From Arcticibacter tournemirensis (lineage in GTDB: Bacteria > Bacteroidota > Bacteroidia > Sphingobacteriales > Sphingobacteriaceae), in contig NZ_VFPL01000001.1 of the NCBI RefSeq assembly GCF_006716645.1, forward strand, positions 3,844,001 to 3,908,000: 64,000 nucleotides of DNA, given 5' to 3'. Both the position numbers and the translations under genes were made by a program. The first letter of the stretch is position 1. Each line of letters opens with the position of its first letter. This document shows, one piece after another, positions 44,745 to 53,400 of the stretch. Below the pieces are notes generated by a model. That model did no database searches. It was not told the origin of the DNA and saw nothing but the letters and a program-made list of their open reading frames with translations.

Positions 44745-45081
44745 TTAAAAAAGCCGCGAAATCACTGGTGATCCGCGTTCCTGTTGCCACAACACGCCAA
44801 TCCCGGTGAACGACCTTTCCTGTATCCAGATTCCACCATCTGCGTCGCTTAACATGCAAATACACTTCTTGTCCCCGTATAGGAAAGTCCTGCAGAATGA
44901 CTTCATCAAAGAAGCCCTTTGAGAGCAACTTACTGGTCTTGTATTCCACCGGAGTGGAGTTGATCTCTTCCAGGTAAATATGAATCCCGCTAGTGTCTTT
45001 TTTGTGATCTGTCAATTGGAAATAATCGGATACTCCTTCAGGAATAATCAAGGGAAGTAGGGCTTTAAACGACTCGTGCAT
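44716..45081 (-). CDS. ISL3-like/ISAon1 transposase N-terminal region (121 aa)
   Basis: Begins at ATG (complement 45079-45081) with MHESFKALLPLIIPEGVSDYF and contains a LHVKRRRWWNLDTGKVVHRDW segment, the usual N-terminal region of ISAon1-type transposases. It ends 29 nt inside the open frame of the main transposase part. Overlap contains GCTTTTTTAAAAGC, a good site for ribosome slippage; a +1 (or -2) shift would join the two. Confidence 0.75.
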   Translation of the reverse strand: MHESFKALLPLIIPEGVSDYFQLTDHKKDTSGIHIYLEEINSTPVEYKTSKLLSKGFFDEVILQDFPIRGQEVYLHVKRRRWWNLDTGKVVHRDWRVVATGTRITSDFAAFLKAISRYPAA

Positions 45082-45099
45082 TTATGGATTTTATGCCCG

Positions 45100-45543
45100 C
45101 TAATATCTTACTTTTACTCTTCTCTCCACAACTTTTGTCCCTGTTCCTACAACACCGGGCCAAGCCCCGGCTATGGTACGGCCATGGTACGGTAAAAGGG
45201 GGTTAAAGACACCGTTGGGCAGTGCCTTTAACAAAATCAAATCATTCCAAACGAAAAATGTCGGATTCGGATCCGTGGTAATAATCCCGGCGGCGATACG
45301 ACGACAGGTCTTCAGTATTCCATGGGTTTTATAGGAGTCCATGGTTCGTTCGGGAACTCTCAATCGTCGGGCCACCTCTGTGACAACGAGCCACACCTCC
45401 AGCTCTGGCAGTGCAGTTGTGTGGGGTAAACCTCGGAGGGACATCATCGTGCCCATCGAGGTCATGCGAACACAAAGCTCCCGTACAAACTCCGATAAAA
45501 CACGTTTTGAACCCGATAGCAGCTCCTGCAGATCAATACCCAA
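45100..45543 (-). CDS. doubtful HTH-containing ORF, 3' end possibly altered by the IS
   Basis: 147 codons. The middle (WLVVTEVARRLRVPERTMDSYKTHGIL) resembles the helix-turn-helix of small Bacteroidota DNA-binding proteins, which usually continue with a short beta wing. The N-terminal and C-terminal parts are not recognised. The last ~15 codons (GTKVVERRVKVRY) overlap the candidate right end of the IS, so the original C-terminus may be lost. Could be a gene remnant or a chance ORF. Confidence 0.35.
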   Translation of the reverse strand: MGIDLQELLSGSKRVLSEFVRELCVRMTSMGTMMSLRGLPHTTALPELEVWLVVTEVARRLRVPERTMDSYKTHGILKTCRRIAAGIITTDPNPTFFVWNDLILLKALPNGVFNPLLPYHGRTIAGAWPGVVGTGTKVVERRVKVRY

Positions 45544-45593
45544 AATAACACGATTACATTAGAAGATGAGATCCGTTGCAAGTACCCGGTTAT

Positions 45594-46244
45594 TCATTCC
45601 TCTGACAGTGTTCTCGAAGGTGGATTATGCAGTTTACGCTGTTTGTTCTTACATGAAGCATAGAACTCATTGTAAGCAGATTCCATTTTCTTCAGATCGC
45701 GATCGCCGGCATATTCGCTGAGATATACCCTTGCATGTGGCTTAAAGCTGTCGAGGTAATCCAGTAAGGTAACACCAAAGATCACCTGAAAGGTGGTTTT
45801 AGATGATTTTTTCAGGATGACCGATAAACCGTTCTCAAAATGGATTCGTTCAAGGTGTTGTGAATAAACTTCTCCCTGAGGATAAATCCCCAGCATGTTA
45901 TTAGGGTCTTTCAGAAGTCCGGCAGCGTAGTTGAGTGACTCGATAACTTCTCGCGAAGCTTTCCTGATAGAGAAACAGCCAACATACTTCAAAGGAATAA
46001 AAGCCTTCAGCTGGTCTTCTACCACCATTACCCTGAATTGCTTTTTTAACAGCTGACGGTTAAGCCGATGCAATATAGCGCCATCGTTAAAACTGTAGTG
46101 ATTCATCAAAACGAGACACGCCTGCTCAGAATCAATTTCGGGGCTTTCTACAAAACGAATGCTGGCAAATTTACGGAGAACTGTTTTTTCTACGATATGT
46201 GTAAAAAACCATTTCAAATTCTTTATAGGCTTATCTCGGATCAT
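45594..46244 (-). CDS. PlsC-like acyltransferase (216 aa)
   Basis: Acyltransferase of the glycerolipid family: MNHYSFNDGAI supplies the HX4D motif and GIYPQGEVYS the second block (usually FPEGT). There is no membrane segment at the N-terminus. Likely acylates a lysophospholipid or another lipid acceptor. The ATG lies inside the end of the upstream hydrolase gene (14-nt overlap), so the two are translationally coupled. Confidence 0.8.
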   Translation of the reverse strand: MIRDKPIKNLKWFFTHIVEKTVLRKFASIRFVESPEIDSEQACLVLMNHYSFNDGAILHRLNRQLLKKQFRVMVVEDQLKAFIPLKYVGCFSIRKASREVIESLNYAAGLLKDPNNMLGIYPQGEVYSQHLERIHFENGLSVILKKSSKTTFQVIFGVTLLDYLDSFKPHARVYLSEYAGDRDLKKMESAYNEFYASCKNKQRKLHNPPSRTLSEE

Positions 46245-47067
46245 ATTGTACTAACTGCAAATGGCTGGTGATTATTTCAGCCAGTCCTTCATTTACAAGT
46301 TCGTGGCCAGTGTTGAGTATATGCAATGATGAATTCTCCAGCATGGCCGAAAACTCCCGGCCAATTGATGGAGGAAACAACCGGTCGGTTTTTCCAAAGT
46401 AAAAATAGGTGCTTATCCGGTTCCTGTTAATGATATCAGCAAGCTTCGTTTTGTCAAAACGAAGACCGGCGAAGTAGGTGATCACTTGATAACAGGTAAG
46501 CCTTGAGGCTTCGGTTCCGAACTCACCCCGCAGAATCCGGTACAGCGGATCATCAATATAACGATATTTTAAGAGGCTGTTCAATATGAGATTAACTGTT
46601 TTGGGACTGTAAACGAGCTTATAAAACAGCCGGTTTATAATTATGTTTCGCGATCCGATCTGGAGTAGCGTATTGGGTCGTATACCGTCCGGCGCAATAA
46701 AATAAGCATGGTCAACTTTATTCCCCAGTTGTTCGATAATTGACAGTGCCATCAGCGCTCCCATGCTATACGACAGCAGAGAAACTTTCTTAAAACCCAT
46801 TTCCTGCATGAATTCGGCGATGTAGCTGCCAAATTCTGAAGAATGCAGGCCCCGGCGTATTACCTCCAGCGAGCTTTCAAGCAGTTCTGTATGACCATGA
46901 AAAAACAAATCGAAGCTGTAAATAGTATAGCGTTCTGCAAATGCCGATTCAAGCACTGAAAATTGCGTGCCTTTCATGCCAAAGCCATGAAAAGCGAGCA
47001 TAGCTTCGGGGCCCTTACCATATGTATAGTAATGCAGGCGAACTTTATTATTAGAGAATACTGCCAA
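46231..47067 (-). CDS. alpha/beta hydrolase (278 aa)
   Basis: Alpha/beta-hydrolase fold: LAFHGFGM forms the oxyanion region, SYSMGAL is the nucleophile elbow (Ser), an Asp is in FGKTDRLFPP, and the His is in LNTGHELVNEG. The substrate may be a lipid ester given the overlapping acyltransferase gene. Very good promoter boxes lie just upstream on the minus strand. Confidence 0.87.
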   Translation of the reverse strand: MAVFSNNKVRLHYYTYGKGPEAMLAFHGFGMKGTQFSVLESAFAERYTIYSFDLFFHGHTELLESSLEVIRRGLHSSEFGSYIAEFMQEMGFKKVSLLSYSMGALMALSIIEQLGNKVDHAYFIAPDGIRPNTLLQIGSRNIIINRLFYKLVYSPKTVNLILNSLLKYRYIDDPLYRILRGEFGTEASRLTCYQVITYFAGLRFDKTKLADIINRNRISTYFYFGKTDRLFPPSIGREFSAMLENSSLHILNTGHELVNEGLAEIITSHLQLVQYDPR

Positions 47068-47086
47068 TTAACCGGTAATAAGGGTC

Positions 47087-47116
47087 CAAAAATACGTTTA
47101 TCCTATAAGTTTCAAA
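47087..47116 (-). promoter_or_regulatory. promoter for the hydrolase-acyltransferase operon
   Basis: On the minus strand TTTG (47116-47113) and TATTTTTG (47094-47087) are 18 nt apart, matching the Bacteroidota -33/-7 pattern. Predicted leader is about 15 nt. Confidence 0.6.
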
Positions 47117-47157
47117 ATAGCTGGAGGAAATGCCCGTTCATTTATTGCAGCTATTTT
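47114..47157. repeat. 10-bp inverted repeat overlapping the promoter
   Basis: AAAATAGCTG (47114-47123) and CAGCTATTTT (47148-47157) are perfect arms with a 24-nt spacer. One arm covers the -33 element, so it could be an operator. Confidence 0.35.
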
Positions 47158-47403
47158 ACCTAACTGCTTCGTAGGCTCCTACATGCATGGCCTTGTTGAA
47201 ACGATTTGCCACAGATGATTCTTGCACGGCATGTTCGATAAGAAAATGATATGTGACAGCCCTTCTGCGCATAAAAGCAGTACTCTGTATCAAAAACCGT
47301 ATCACTAATTCATATCCTTTTGTATATTAGTAACCGGGTTTCGATTGCCTATCGATTCTTAATCTCTACGTTTTATACAAATTAAAAAATCCAAAAGGAA
47401 GAC

Positions 47404-47672
47404 ATGGAACTTGAAAATCTATCTGAATTAAGCGATGAAGTACTACTAGAAAAAATAAAGAAAATAAAAACCAATAAAATTCTCGATAATGCGCTCATAG
47501 GGTTTACTATTGGAATTGTGGTTTATAGTGCCGTAAAAACGGATTTACTTTTTTTACATTCTTTCCCCTGCTATTAACGGTTGCAATCCTTAGAAACTCT
47601 AAAAACAATAAAATGCTGGAGAGTGAAATAGCGAAAGAATTACAAAGCCGAAAGAGTCAGGACATGCCGTGA
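47404..47672 (+). pseudogene. small membrane protein gene interrupted by a 1-base frameshift in a T7 run
   Basis: ATG at 47404 starts MELENLSELSDEVLLEKIKK and a membrane segment (NALIGFTIGIVVYSAV), but the frame stops at 47575-47577. With one extra T in the run at 47549-47555 the reading continues FFTFFPLLLTVAILRNSKNNKM and ends at 47670-47672, giving 89 residues with a second membrane segment and a Lys/Glu-rich tail. The intact form looks like a common small Bacteroidota two-helix protein of unknown function. Sequencing error, decay or phase switching cannot be separated here. Confidence 0.65.
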
Positions 47673-47704
47673 CGAGAATATAGGGCATATAAACTTTCAT
47701 TAAC

Positions 47705-48178
47705 TCACGCTTGCTGAGCTTTGCACTCCGGAAGATGCCCAATCTTGAAATTGAGGGAGTTAGCAATAAAACAAAGGCGATTGGCATCCTTGTGTAATTC
47801 AAGGGCTTTTTCTACCATCGAAGGCTGGGCAACGGTAACAACGGGTTTGAGTATAATGGATGTAAAACGTCCGCTTCCGTCAGGTTCCTCTACCATAATC
47901 CCTTCGGCATTGTCTTCATAATCTACAACAATAACGCCGGCAGTTGCACAGAGATGCAGGTACCAAAGCATATGGCATGACGAAACAGAAGCCAACAGGA
48001 GATCTTCTGGGTTATGCAGATCTGCATCGCCCCGATACTGCGGCATTGATGAGCCTTGAATGACTGCTTTGTTTTCTACTTCGATGGTATGTGTTCGTTT
48101 ATACGAATTATAGGCTGAGGTTCCTTCTCCAGGATTCCCTGTCCAGTTAACTTTCACTTTGTAGCTGTGTTCTTTCAT
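47705..48178 (-). CDS. OsmC/Ohr-family peroxidase-like protein (157 aa)
   Basis: OsmC fold: a first half of strands (KVKVNWTGN), then LLLASVSSCHMLWYLHLCA with the peroxidatic Cys, and the resolving Cys in DANRLCFIANSL. These thiol peroxidases reduce organic hydroperoxides. A TACTTTTG box ends 4 nt before the ATG, so the transcript may be nearly leaderless. Confidence 0.88.
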   Translation of the reverse strand: MKEHSYKVKVNWTGNPGEGTSAYNSYKRTHTIEVENKAVIQGSSMPQYRGDADLHNPEDLLLASVSSCHMLWYLHLCATAGVIVVDYEDNAEGIMVEEPDGSGRFTSIILKPVVTVAQPSMVEKALELHKDANRLCFIANSLNFKIGHLPECKAQQA

Positions 48179-48182
48179 ATAA

Positions 48183-48190
48183 CAAAAGTA
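48183..48190 (-). promoter_or_regulatory. candidate -7 box of the OsmC gene, very close to the start codon
   Basis: TACTTTTG on the minus strand (exact TAnnTTTG). With the usual 6-7 nt to the start point, transcription would begin at or next to the ATG (48178). Confidence 0.4.
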
Positions 48191-48372
48191 AGGGGAATTA
48201 TTGAGAGTCGTTAGACGGTGTAAAAGCTATCATCTTATCTAACGTCTCCATTATCATTAAAAAACAGCTAAAAATCAATGGGGGCGGACTCTACAAAAAT
48301 GCGGTCTGGAAAGACGTTTAGGAGCTCCATTTAACTAATAGCATTTGAAATAATTTGGTTACATTTAAGCCC

Positions 48373-48948
48373 ATGATTGCCTATCATTCGTATTCTGATC
48401 AAGAGCTAACGGCCTTGCTACGGTCGGGCGATAGAGCTGCATTCTCTGAAGTATATCAACGATATTGGCCTTTATTGTACAGGCACGCAAGGAAATTATT
48501 GCATATAGATGAGGCGGCAAAGGATATTGTTCAGGATGTTTTCATATCGTTGTGGACAGCGGCTACGGAGTTTGACGCACAAACGGCATTATCTCCTTAT
48601 TTGTATGCGAGTACACGAAATAAAATCCTGAATTGGTACAGACATAATAAAATTGCCAATGTGCACCTGGAGAGCCTCGGCGATTTCATGACTGCGGGTT
48701 CGAATGTTACAGATCACCTGGCCGGGGAGCGAATGCTGGCCAAACAGATTGAGAAGGAGATTGAAAATCTGCCGCCTCGCATGCGGGAGGTTTTTGAATT
48801 GAAAAGAAAGCAGAACCTTTCTTATAAGCAGATCGCCATCGCCATGAATATATCTGAGCTTACGGTAAAGACCCAAATGAATAAAGCGATAAGAATTCTC
48901 AGAGGTAAGTTCGGCAACAGCATGAATGTCTTCTTCCCCTTTTTATAA
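48373..48948 (+). CDS. ECF-type RNA polymerase sigma factor of the PUL
   Basis: Region 2 is GDRAAFSEVYQRYWPLLYRHARKLL followed by DIVQDVFISLWT, and region 4 is LPPRMREVFELKRKQNLSYKQIAIAMNISELTVKTQMNKA. The ATG at 48373 starts MIAYHSYSDQEL; the frame opens at 48355. It belongs to the Bacteroidota ECF group that pairs with FecR anti-sigma factors and drives SusC/D operons. It lies 80 nt upstream of fecR. Confidence 0.93.
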   Translation: MIAYHSYSDQELTALLRSGDRAAFSEVYQRYWPLLYRHARKLLHIDEAAKDIVQDVFISLWTAATEFDAQTALSPYLYASTRNKILNWYRHNKIANVHLESLGDFMTAGSNVTDHLAGERMLAKQIEKEIENLPPRMREVFELKRKQNLSYKQIAIAMNISELTVKTQMNKAIRILRGKFGNSMNVFFPFL

Positions 48949-49028
48949 TAATTTTCATTTCCCTATACAACATTGACTTTTGTTGCGTGTCTTAGCTGTA
49001 TACCAATATAAACAAGGTCATTGTAAGG

Positions 49029-50276
49029 ATGAAAAAAGAAACACCAAAAGCGCTTATTGATAAGTACCTTTCTGGTAAGGCGACTGCTGAGGAAAAGGCA
49101 ATTGTAGAGAGCTGGTACCTTGAGCATGCCAGTCATCAAGCTGATGACCTGCCTGAACCAAACTATAGCAGTCTTGATCAAGAGATGTGGGCGGTAATTT
49201 ATGCCAATACGCCTGCGCGAAGAAAAACAACCAGACTTTGGCCATTTCTCAGATCCGCTGCCGCAGCAGCAGTGTTAATTATGCTTGGTGTTTGGGTTTA
49301 TTATAAGCCCCATCAAACAAACTTCAATCGCGGTACACAATTCGCAACTCAACATGATGTTCTGCCCGGCAAGAACACCGCAACTCTCACACTGTCTAAC
49401 GGAAAAACTATTAACTTAAGTGATGCAAAAACGGGGGTTGTAATTGACACTTCAAAATTGAGGTACAATGATGGAGAGGAACTGGCCATCTCTTCAGAGA
49501 GTGCCAAACCTTTAAATCAAAACCCTGAGACTGCGTCATTCCCAACCAGCGGACAGGATTGGGGCAGCATGACCGGCGGCTGGACAATCGGACATTTACC
49601 AGGCAGTGGAATATCAGGAACTTTAACAGCAATGGACGAGCGCAAAGCCATGCAGGTAAGCACACCCCGGGGGGGTACTTATCAGATTGTATTACCCGAT
49701 GGAACTAAGGTTTGGCTTAACGCAGCCTCAACCATTAAATTCCCCTCTGACTTTCATGGCGTGAAGCAGCGTATAATCGAGTTGACTGGTGAGGCGTATT
49801 TTGCAGTACATAAATCACGTAACATTCCTTTTGTAGTCAGATCACAGGGACAGGAAATACAGGTTCTAGGCACTGAGTTTAACGTTAACAGTTATTTTGA
49901 CGAGGAACAAGTGACCACAACACTCGTTTACGGTTCTGTAAAAGTAAATGCGCTCAATGGAAAATCGGTACTGCTGATACCCGGCGAGGAAAGTCTCTTA
50001 GGCCCGTTAAACCTCAAAAAAAGAGATGCTGACATCGCTATGGCTACCTCCTGGCGGCACGGAACATTTTATTTCAACAAAACGCCATTTACTGCGATGA
50101 TGCGGCAGGTATCGCGCTGGTATAATGTAGAGGTGGTGTATTTGACGAAAGAAATTCCCGACATCCGTTTTACTGGTGAAATAAAACGGGATGTAACGTT
50201 AAAGACCGTACTTACATACCTTGAGGACTTAGGCGTGAACCTCCGCCTTATGGATAGAACCTTAATTATAGAATAA
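49029..50276 (+). CDS. FecR-family anti-sigma factor (415 aa)
   Basis: The N-terminal cytoplasmic helix (ALIDKYLSGKATAEEKAIVESWY) binds the sigma factor. One membrane segment (SAAAAAVLIMLGVWVYY) follows at ~77-93. The periplasmic FecR domain has TPRGGTYQIVLPDGTKVWLNAASTIKFP, VQVLGTEFNVN-like sequence and GEESLLG. A C-terminal STN-like part (FTAMMRQVSRWYNVEVVYL) contacts the SusC STN domain. About 40 residues rich in Gly/Ser/Thr (NQNPETASFPTSG...) seem inserted before the PRGG block compared with relatives. Confidence 0.92.
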   Translation: MKKETPKALIDKYLSGKATAEEKAIVESWYLEHASHQADDLPEPNYSSLDQEMWAVIYANTPARRKTTRLWPFLRSAAAAAVLIMLGVWVYYKPHQTNFNRGTQFATQHDVLPGKNTATLTLSNGKTINLSDAKTGVVIDTSKLRYNDGEELAISSESAKPLNQNPETASFPTSGQDWGSMTGGWTIGHLPGSGISGTLTAMDERKAMQVSTPRGGTYQIVLPDGTKVWLNAASTIKFPSDFHGVKQRIIELTGEAYFAVHKSRNIPFVVRSQGQEIQVLGTEFNVNSYFDEEQVTTTLVYGSVKVNALNGKSVLLIPGEESLLGPLNLKKRDADIAMATSWRHGTFYFNKTPFTAMMRQVSRWYNVEVVYLTKEIPDIRFTGEIKRDVTLKTVLTYLEDLGVNLRLMDRTLIIE

Positions 50277-50466
50277 ACTATTGGATATGCTACGCTTTCA
50301 ACTAACAAAAATTATAAACAAACAAAACCAGGAAATATGAACAGATTATTACTCAACTAATCACAGAGCAGGAAAGTGCTACCAACACTTCCCTGCGATG
50401 CTCGGATTCCTCTGCAAGGAGAACATGTGTAATTAGATTAAACACCATCCAAACGTATCAAATTTA
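50277..50466 (+). promoter_or_regulatory. susC leader with a 7-codon ORF and a strong hairpin
   Basis: A tiny ORF at 50337-50360 (MNRLLLN) is followed at 50368-50396 by a hairpin GCAGGAAAGTG / CACTTCCCTGC (10 of 11 pairs). An outer GAGCA/TGCTC pairing may extend it. The susC ATG is 70 nt downstream. A regulatory leader for the SusC operon is possible. Confidence 0.4.
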
Positions 50467-53400
50467 ATGAAAAAAAAGAGAATATACGCCAAGGGCTATA
50501 CTATGCCTGTGCGTGTAAAACAATTATTGCTGATTATGAAAATGACCTTCATATTCCTCTTGCTTTTTTGCTTACAGCTGAGAGCCGAAACGCACGCTCA
50601 GACGGTAACTCTCTCGGTGAACAACCGCCCGCTGAAGGAAGTTTTGGAAATGGTTAAAAAGCAAACCGACTATATGGTTATCTTAACCTCTGATGTTGAA
50701 GAATCGGCCAATCCCGTCACAATAGAGGTGAAAAATATGCCATTGTCCGCATTTATGTCTACCGTGATGGCCAACCAACCCGCTTTCTATTATATAAAGG
50801 AGAAGACCATTTTTATCGCACGCCGTAAAAATGTACCTCAAAATAAGCCACCCTTACAATCGATCGTCCGGGGAAAAGTCACCGACAGCGATGGTTACCC
50901 TGTGCCGCGCGCGAGCGTGAAGCTAAAGGATACTCGGACCGCCACCGCAACAGACGTAAATGGCAATTTCTCCATTCAGGCAAGCCCGGGCCAGGTACTG
51001 ATTTTCAGTTCCCTTGGTTTTAGTACCGTAGAACGCAGGATTGACAACAATGCAATTTTAAATGTAGTCTTAAAGATAGACGTAACAAATCTGAGTGAAG
51101 TTGTTGTTGTTGTTGGTTACGGCGTCGTTAAAAAAAGCGACCTTACCGGATCTATCAGTTCGGTTAAAATTGGGGATAACAATGAAAACAAAGTAGTTTC
51201 TGTACCCGAGGCATTGTTGGGCAGAGTTTCCGGCGTCAACATTCTGAACAATACCGGTGAGCCGGGTTCCGGTATGACGTTTAACATTCGCGGCCTGACT
51301 TCCATTACGGGAAACAACCAACCCTTAATCGTCCTGGATGGTCAGCCCATCGAGTCTGGCTTGGGCGTAACTTCAGCTGGTATAAACGTCGACTGGCAGT
51401 CGCAAACTCCTCCCCTGGATCCGTTGGCCTCGCTGAACCCTTCGGACATCGGGTCAATTGAAATTTTAAAAGACGCATCTTCTACTGCGATCTACGGATC
51501 ACGCGGGGCAAATGGGGTTGTACTTATTACTACTAAAACAGGAAAATCCAATGGCAATAAGGATAGATTTACTTATAACCTCAGAACGGATCTAAGTAAT
51601 CTCCCGCATAAGATTGAAATGGCCGACGCTTTGACGTTCATGCGGTACAGAAACGAAGCGGCTATGAACAATGGCCTGGGTCCGGCTTATACCGAGGAGC
51701 AGATGACTGCAAACGCCGAACAATATGGAGGTCATAATTGGCAGGATCTGGTTTACCGCACGGCCAAATCACAGGAACATCAGTTGACTGCATCAGGATT
51801 GATCGGCAAAAGCAATTACCGGGTGAGCTTGGATTATGGCGACAATCAAAGTATACTGAACAATGCTGGTTTTAAAAAAGGAGGTTTACGTTTCAACTTC
51901 AATCGGGATATCACTAAGAAATTGTCCCTCGCTATACGTTCCAATTTGTCTTTGACCGAACGAACTTATGGTGCGCAATCGAATACCCAGGGCGTATTTG
52001 CCTCCTCTGCAGTAATTGGCGCAATTGCTTCGACGCCTTTACGTATGGCTTATACCGATGACGGCGATCTGGATCTTACTTTCGCTAATAATCCTGTGCT
52101 GGTTACAGAATTATTGCGAGACGTTACAGATACCCGAATGGTGATCGCCGGTATAGATCTGGATTATAAAATCATCAAAGGTTTAAGCTATAAGCTAAAA
52201 GGTGCCGTCAATGAAGTATCATCTTTAAGGCAATTGTACTGGCCCAGAGGTACCTTCCAGGGTGATGAGTACGAAGGTTCGGCTACACGTGCCGACAATT
52301 TGAACGGCAATTATATGATCGATCATTTACTGAATTATAACGGCAATTTCAAGAAACACAGGGTCAATGCCGTAGCGGGATATTCGTATCAATACTGGTA
52401 CAGAAAAGGCACTAGTATTACAAGTACAGGATTCCCGTCGGATGATTTAGGCTACGAGAATTTTGCTTTGGCAGATAAACAGGGAACGTATTTCACCACC
52501 AACAAAAACAGAGCATTGCAATCGGTGTTGGGCAGGGTAACCTATTCCTATGACTCAAAGTATTTATTGACACTAACCGGACGCTCTGACGGCGCCACCC
52601 GTTTGGCACCAGGCAATAAGTGGCATTTCTTTCCATCTGTGGGATTAGGATGGAACGTAGCGAGTGAGAAGTTCTTCAAAAAAGCTATTCCTGCGGTGAA
52701 CAACTTGAAGTTAAGAGCCAGCTATGGAATTGCTGGCAGCGAGAACGTAGCTATCGGTGCTACTCAGGCCGATTATTCTATTGACTATGTTACTATTGGT
52801 GATCGTATTTTACCGGGATTGAATTATAACAGTTTTCCAAATCACTTGCTAACCTGGGAAACTACTGCCTCTGTAAACGCTGGTTTCGATCTTGGTATAT
52901 TCAATGACCGGATTACTTTCACCGCAGATTTTTATTCAAAAAAAACCACGGATCTGCTGATTGGCTTAAGTATCCCTGCATCTTCAACCTTTAGAAGCTA
53001 TAGTACTAACACAGGAGAGGTGACCAATAAGGGGTTGGATTTGGAAACCAGTGTTCAAGTGATGAGGACGAAAAACCTTGACTGGTCAATGTTTGGTAAC
53101 GCTTCTTTCAACAGGAATAAGGTGATCAGTATGGGGGGAACCAATATGATCTATGGAGGTATATATCTGAATGGTGGCAATAACTTCCTTGGTCAAGCTT
53201 TACAGGTTGCTAAAGTTGGAGAACAGATCTCTTCATTTTGGGCCTATAAAAGTGCAGGCGTTTATCAGAATCCATTGGAGATCCTCAACGATCCCAACAT
53301 TGCAAATGATCCGGCTAAATCAACCTATCGTCCAGGTGACGTAAGGTTTAAGGACATTAATGGCGATGGCAAAATTGATGAAAACGATAAAACAATTGTT

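Larger units (their letters stand above)
43733..45143 (-). mobile_element. ISL3-like (ISAon1-type) insertion sequence, ends tentative
   Basis: It contains two minus-strand ORFs, an N-terminal region and a DDE transposase, in different frames. The candidate imperfect inverted ends share CAAAA-NN-TGTGGA: CCAAAACCTGTGGAC at 43738 and its counterpart CTCCACAACTTTTG at 45123-45137 on the plus strand. No target-site duplication was found, so the exact ends are uncertain by tens of bases. Confidence 0.5.
47068..47403. other. spacer upstream of the frameshifted small gene
   Basis: Holds the minus-strand promoter and inverted repeat above; the remainder shows no coding signal. A TATCCTTTTG sequence near 47326 is not a consensus -7 box. 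Confidence 0.4.

Noticed and set aside
43428-45143. Integrated element or island using the tRNA-Leu gene as attachment site
   Set aside because: No integrase and no second copy of the tRNA 3' end were seen to the right; only the ISL3-like element is present.
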